From Hypsibius dujardini (Eukaryota; Tardigrada; Eutardigrada; Parachela; Hypsibiidae): 21,882 nucleotides of DNA. Positions 19,652-21,882 of the stretch are shown in pieces (the first letter of the stretch is position 1; each line of letters opens with the position of its first letter). Under the pieces are notes generated by a model that had not been told where the DNA came from, made no database searches, and was given only the letters and a program-made list of their open reading frames with translations. Location: the NCBI GenBank assembly GCA_001579985.1, contig LRSR01011722.1:1-21882 (forward strand), written 5' to 3'. A program made the position numbers and the translations under genes.

Positions 19652-21728
19652 ATGGACAGGATCGTCGTCCACGACCTAGTCTTCATCCTACTGCTCCTAG
19701 GTGAGACACTCACATTCATGTCCTTGACAGCACCAGCATCACCCCAATGTCCGTTTTTGCAAACCTTTGGTTTCATTCTGTTTAGGTCTTCCTCCTATTC
19801 ATGTCACTACGGACGCTACCGAATACGACTACGACACCGATATGGTTGGCACTGATGATATTGGATCTTACCATACCAATCGGAAATGGCAGTTATACGG
19901 ATATGGTGCGCAACAGTTGACTGACAAGTCAGCTCAATTTGATGCACGAATCTTATGCAAGTTTGTATGGCTCTCTGTCTGCCTGTGTAGATATGTCCGA
20001 CGATCAGGCTAAGTGTCAATTTGGTCCCGGCTGGAGCAATCTGATGGGTGGCTGCTATTTGATCACCCATAAAGGCGTGGCATGGGGCAATGCCGCGGAG
20101 GTGTGCAGGAATCTCGATCCGCTGGCCGAATTCGGCACGCTGTGGACTAAGGCAGACATGGTACTGCTCTTATTTTTAATTACTATTACTCAATTATTAT
20201 AATATCATTTCCCATTTTTCTCCTATTACGCTATACTTTCTTTTAAATTATTCATTCAATTTAAATATACAATTTTGAACTAAAAACTGGACGATTGATG
20301 TGGAGTTTTCTTTACGTGCTAATGTAATGCTAATGGATCATGTTATACTGCGTATGAATAAGTAATTTTTATTTTATTTGTTTCAATTTTTGGGCTTCGT
20401 CGCTAAGTGGACGACTGATTTATGGAATTGCATTTTCAATTCAGGACTTTGTTTCCCGTATGGCGCGTAGTCGTGGATTAGCCCACGTTTATCTCAACGG
20501 AAAATTCGACCCGAAGACGGCTGATTTCCGATGGCATCTTAGAAGACCCGTTGTTCCAAGCTACACGTGAGTTCTTCATCACCAGTTTCACGTTTCACTC
20601 CCCCCCCCGTGTGAATCCTTGTCAATGAATCGGTTTGTTGTATTGTGTGACTTCAGTCCCTGGGCCTCCGCTGAGCCACGCGCGAACACGACAGGACTGG
20701 GCATAACGTTAGCCATCGATACAAAGACTTCTGTGCCAGGATACTTGGGAACGTCACTGATGGGCACGCCTTTTCCAGCTCTCTGCAAGCGGCCTGCAAA
20801 GGGCTTTAGGAGGCGCTCATCGCGAGAAATCCTGCAGTACGTGAGCAGATGTGAGTACATACAATGTATAGGCATCAAGTACGACAGTTTGACGAAAACA
20901 GAAGCCTGAAAATAGTGCTACAAGCTTCGAGATATATATGGACACATAGACAGGCAGATAAACATAGGGGAGACAGACAGAGAGATAGACAAGTAGTCAG
21001 ACAGACAAACTGTCAAATAAGCAGTCAGAGACAGTCAGAGCTGCCTTTTTAAATTTTTCCAGTATCTCGTGGGCCAAATGGTTGGCAGCTAACCAAGGGC
21101 AGAAGTAGTGGAGGTGGCAGGAGTGCAGGAGGATCTGGTAGCCGCGGTGGTCGCGGAAGTCGCAGTGGGTCTGTTGGACAGGAAACTCAGGGGTTCCGCT
21201 CAGCCGGTCCGCGCACAATCGGCAAACTCACATCAAACCAAAGCCGCGGTGGCTCACCCGCCGCCGCATCTGTGATAGGAACCAGTTCTACGGCAGAGCC
21301 GAGAACACTTCCGCCTCCGATCTCGAAGGACAGAAATTTTCTTCAAAAAGCTGGCCATTTTGAGCCTGTCCTTCCTGGTAATTATGGCCATGAGCGATGG
21401 ATAAATTGAGAAAGTGGGTTGATGCGGTTTATAGCTTTGCAGCGAGTAATCTGATTATGTTTCAGTGTCCTCGCTGAAAGCAAAAGATAGTCACAACCTT
21501 GAAGTGAGCGCAATCGAACCGGTGGACGTGGTGGACATTGTCAAAGCACGAGAAGATAAGCTCAACGAGATATACGGTCGCTCGGCGCTGCGATTGAAGG
21601 ATTCCATGGCTTTCTATCCAGAGGACTATAGGTATCCCACAACCGATTACCAACGGATGGCACATGTCTTAACGACCGAACTGCTAGCGCAAAATCAACG
21701 AGAGCAGAAAACGGATGCACCGTACGAG
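19652..21728 (+). CDS. Secreted protein with divergent C-type lectin domain, 5' seven exons, runs off right edge
   Basis: Exons: 19652-19700, 19786-19905, 19991-20160, 20445-20566, 20657-20850, 21063-21377, 21466-21728; phases 1,1,0,2,1,1,0 all agree (411 codons). Exon 1 encodes a probable signal peptide (MDRIVVHDLVFILLLLG). Exon 2 is Asp/Tyr/Thr-rich. Exons 3-5 look like a C-type lectin-like fold: C-x5-W-x5-GGCYLI, W-x4-AxxxC, VYLNGKF, AEPRAN and a final PALCKRP. The usual third and fourth domain cysteines and the WND motif are missing, and EPN is EPR, so calcium-dependent sugar binding is doubtful. A basic stretch (FRRRSSRE) follows, then a Gly/Ser/Arg-rich linker in exon 6, then a charged segment in exon 7 that I do not recognise. 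No membrane segment is seen in the window. Exon 7 ends at donor gtgtgt. The start is chosen for the hydrophobic leader; an upstream non-coding exon is possible. Confidence 0.75.
20935..21045. repeat. CAGA tract in intron 5 of the lectin-like gene
   Basis: GACAGGCAGATAAAC, GACAGACAGAG and CAGACAGAC units inside intron 20851-21062. It is opposite in orientation to the tract in intron 7 of the same gene. Confidence 0.9.
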
Positions 21729-21779
21729 GTGTGTTTGCTGTTTGTTGTGGGCTCACAGTGTGATGTAAAACTTTTGTTG

Positions 21780-21882
21780 ATTTTTTTCTGTCTATATCAA
21801 CCTAAGTGTGTGCCTACCAGCCTACGTGCCTGTCTGCCTTGCGGGTGGCTGGCTGTCCGGCTGCCTGTCCATCTATCTGTAT
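21780..21882. repeat. CTGT/CCTG tract in intron 7 of the lectin-like gene, cut by right edge
   Basis: CTGCCTTGCGGGTGGCTGGCTG, CTGCCTGTCC and ATCTATCTG units after donor gtgtgt at 21729. It continues past the window. Confidence 0.8.

Overview
The window looks like nuclear DNA from a parasitic flatworm, probably a tapeworm. It has intron-containing eukaryotic genes with GC-rich exons in AT-rich introns and intergenic DNA. Imperfect CTGT/CAGA tetranucleotide tracts occur in at least twelve places. The flatworm assignment is inference from repeat style and gene structure; no rRNA or mitochondrial marker is present. I rebuilt the genes by hand, joining GT-AG splice sites whose phases agree and whose translations match known families.

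Layout. Positions 454-9058 (minus) carry the first six coding exons of a KIF20-family kinesin, which runs off the left edge. Its third intron (1676-7564, 5.9 kb) contains a complete gene on the opposite strand, an adenylate kinase 7 (AK7) homologue with five coding exons at 2628-6406 (811 codons). Positions 9059-12569 are intergenic. They hold a CTGT tract followed directly by a decayed pogo/Tigger-type DDE transposase (about 10750-11487), a GC-rich hairpin (11732-11779) and a foldback element (12046-12226). Positions 12570-16788 (minus) carry a complete 12-exon DDX52/ROK1 RNA helicase (620 aa). A short, very basic ORF with an AT-hook-like core lies at 17618-18004 (plus). From 19652 to the right edge (plus) is the 5' part of an apparently secreted protein with a divergent C-type lectin domain, a Gly/Ser/Arg-rich linker and an unassigned region.

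How the genes relate. No shared pathway is evident. KIF20 (central spindle, cytokinesis) and DDX52 (40S ribosome biogenesis) are housekeeping and proliferation genes, AK7 is a ciliary/sperm adenylate kinase, and the lectin-like protein is probably lineage-specific. The most interesting points are the antisense nesting of AK7 in KIF20, the lectin-like protein with its lost disulfide and odd linker, the transposon and foldback remnants, and CAGA and CTGT tracts placed in opposite orientation in different introns of the same transcript. Such tracts could pair and promote exon circularisation.
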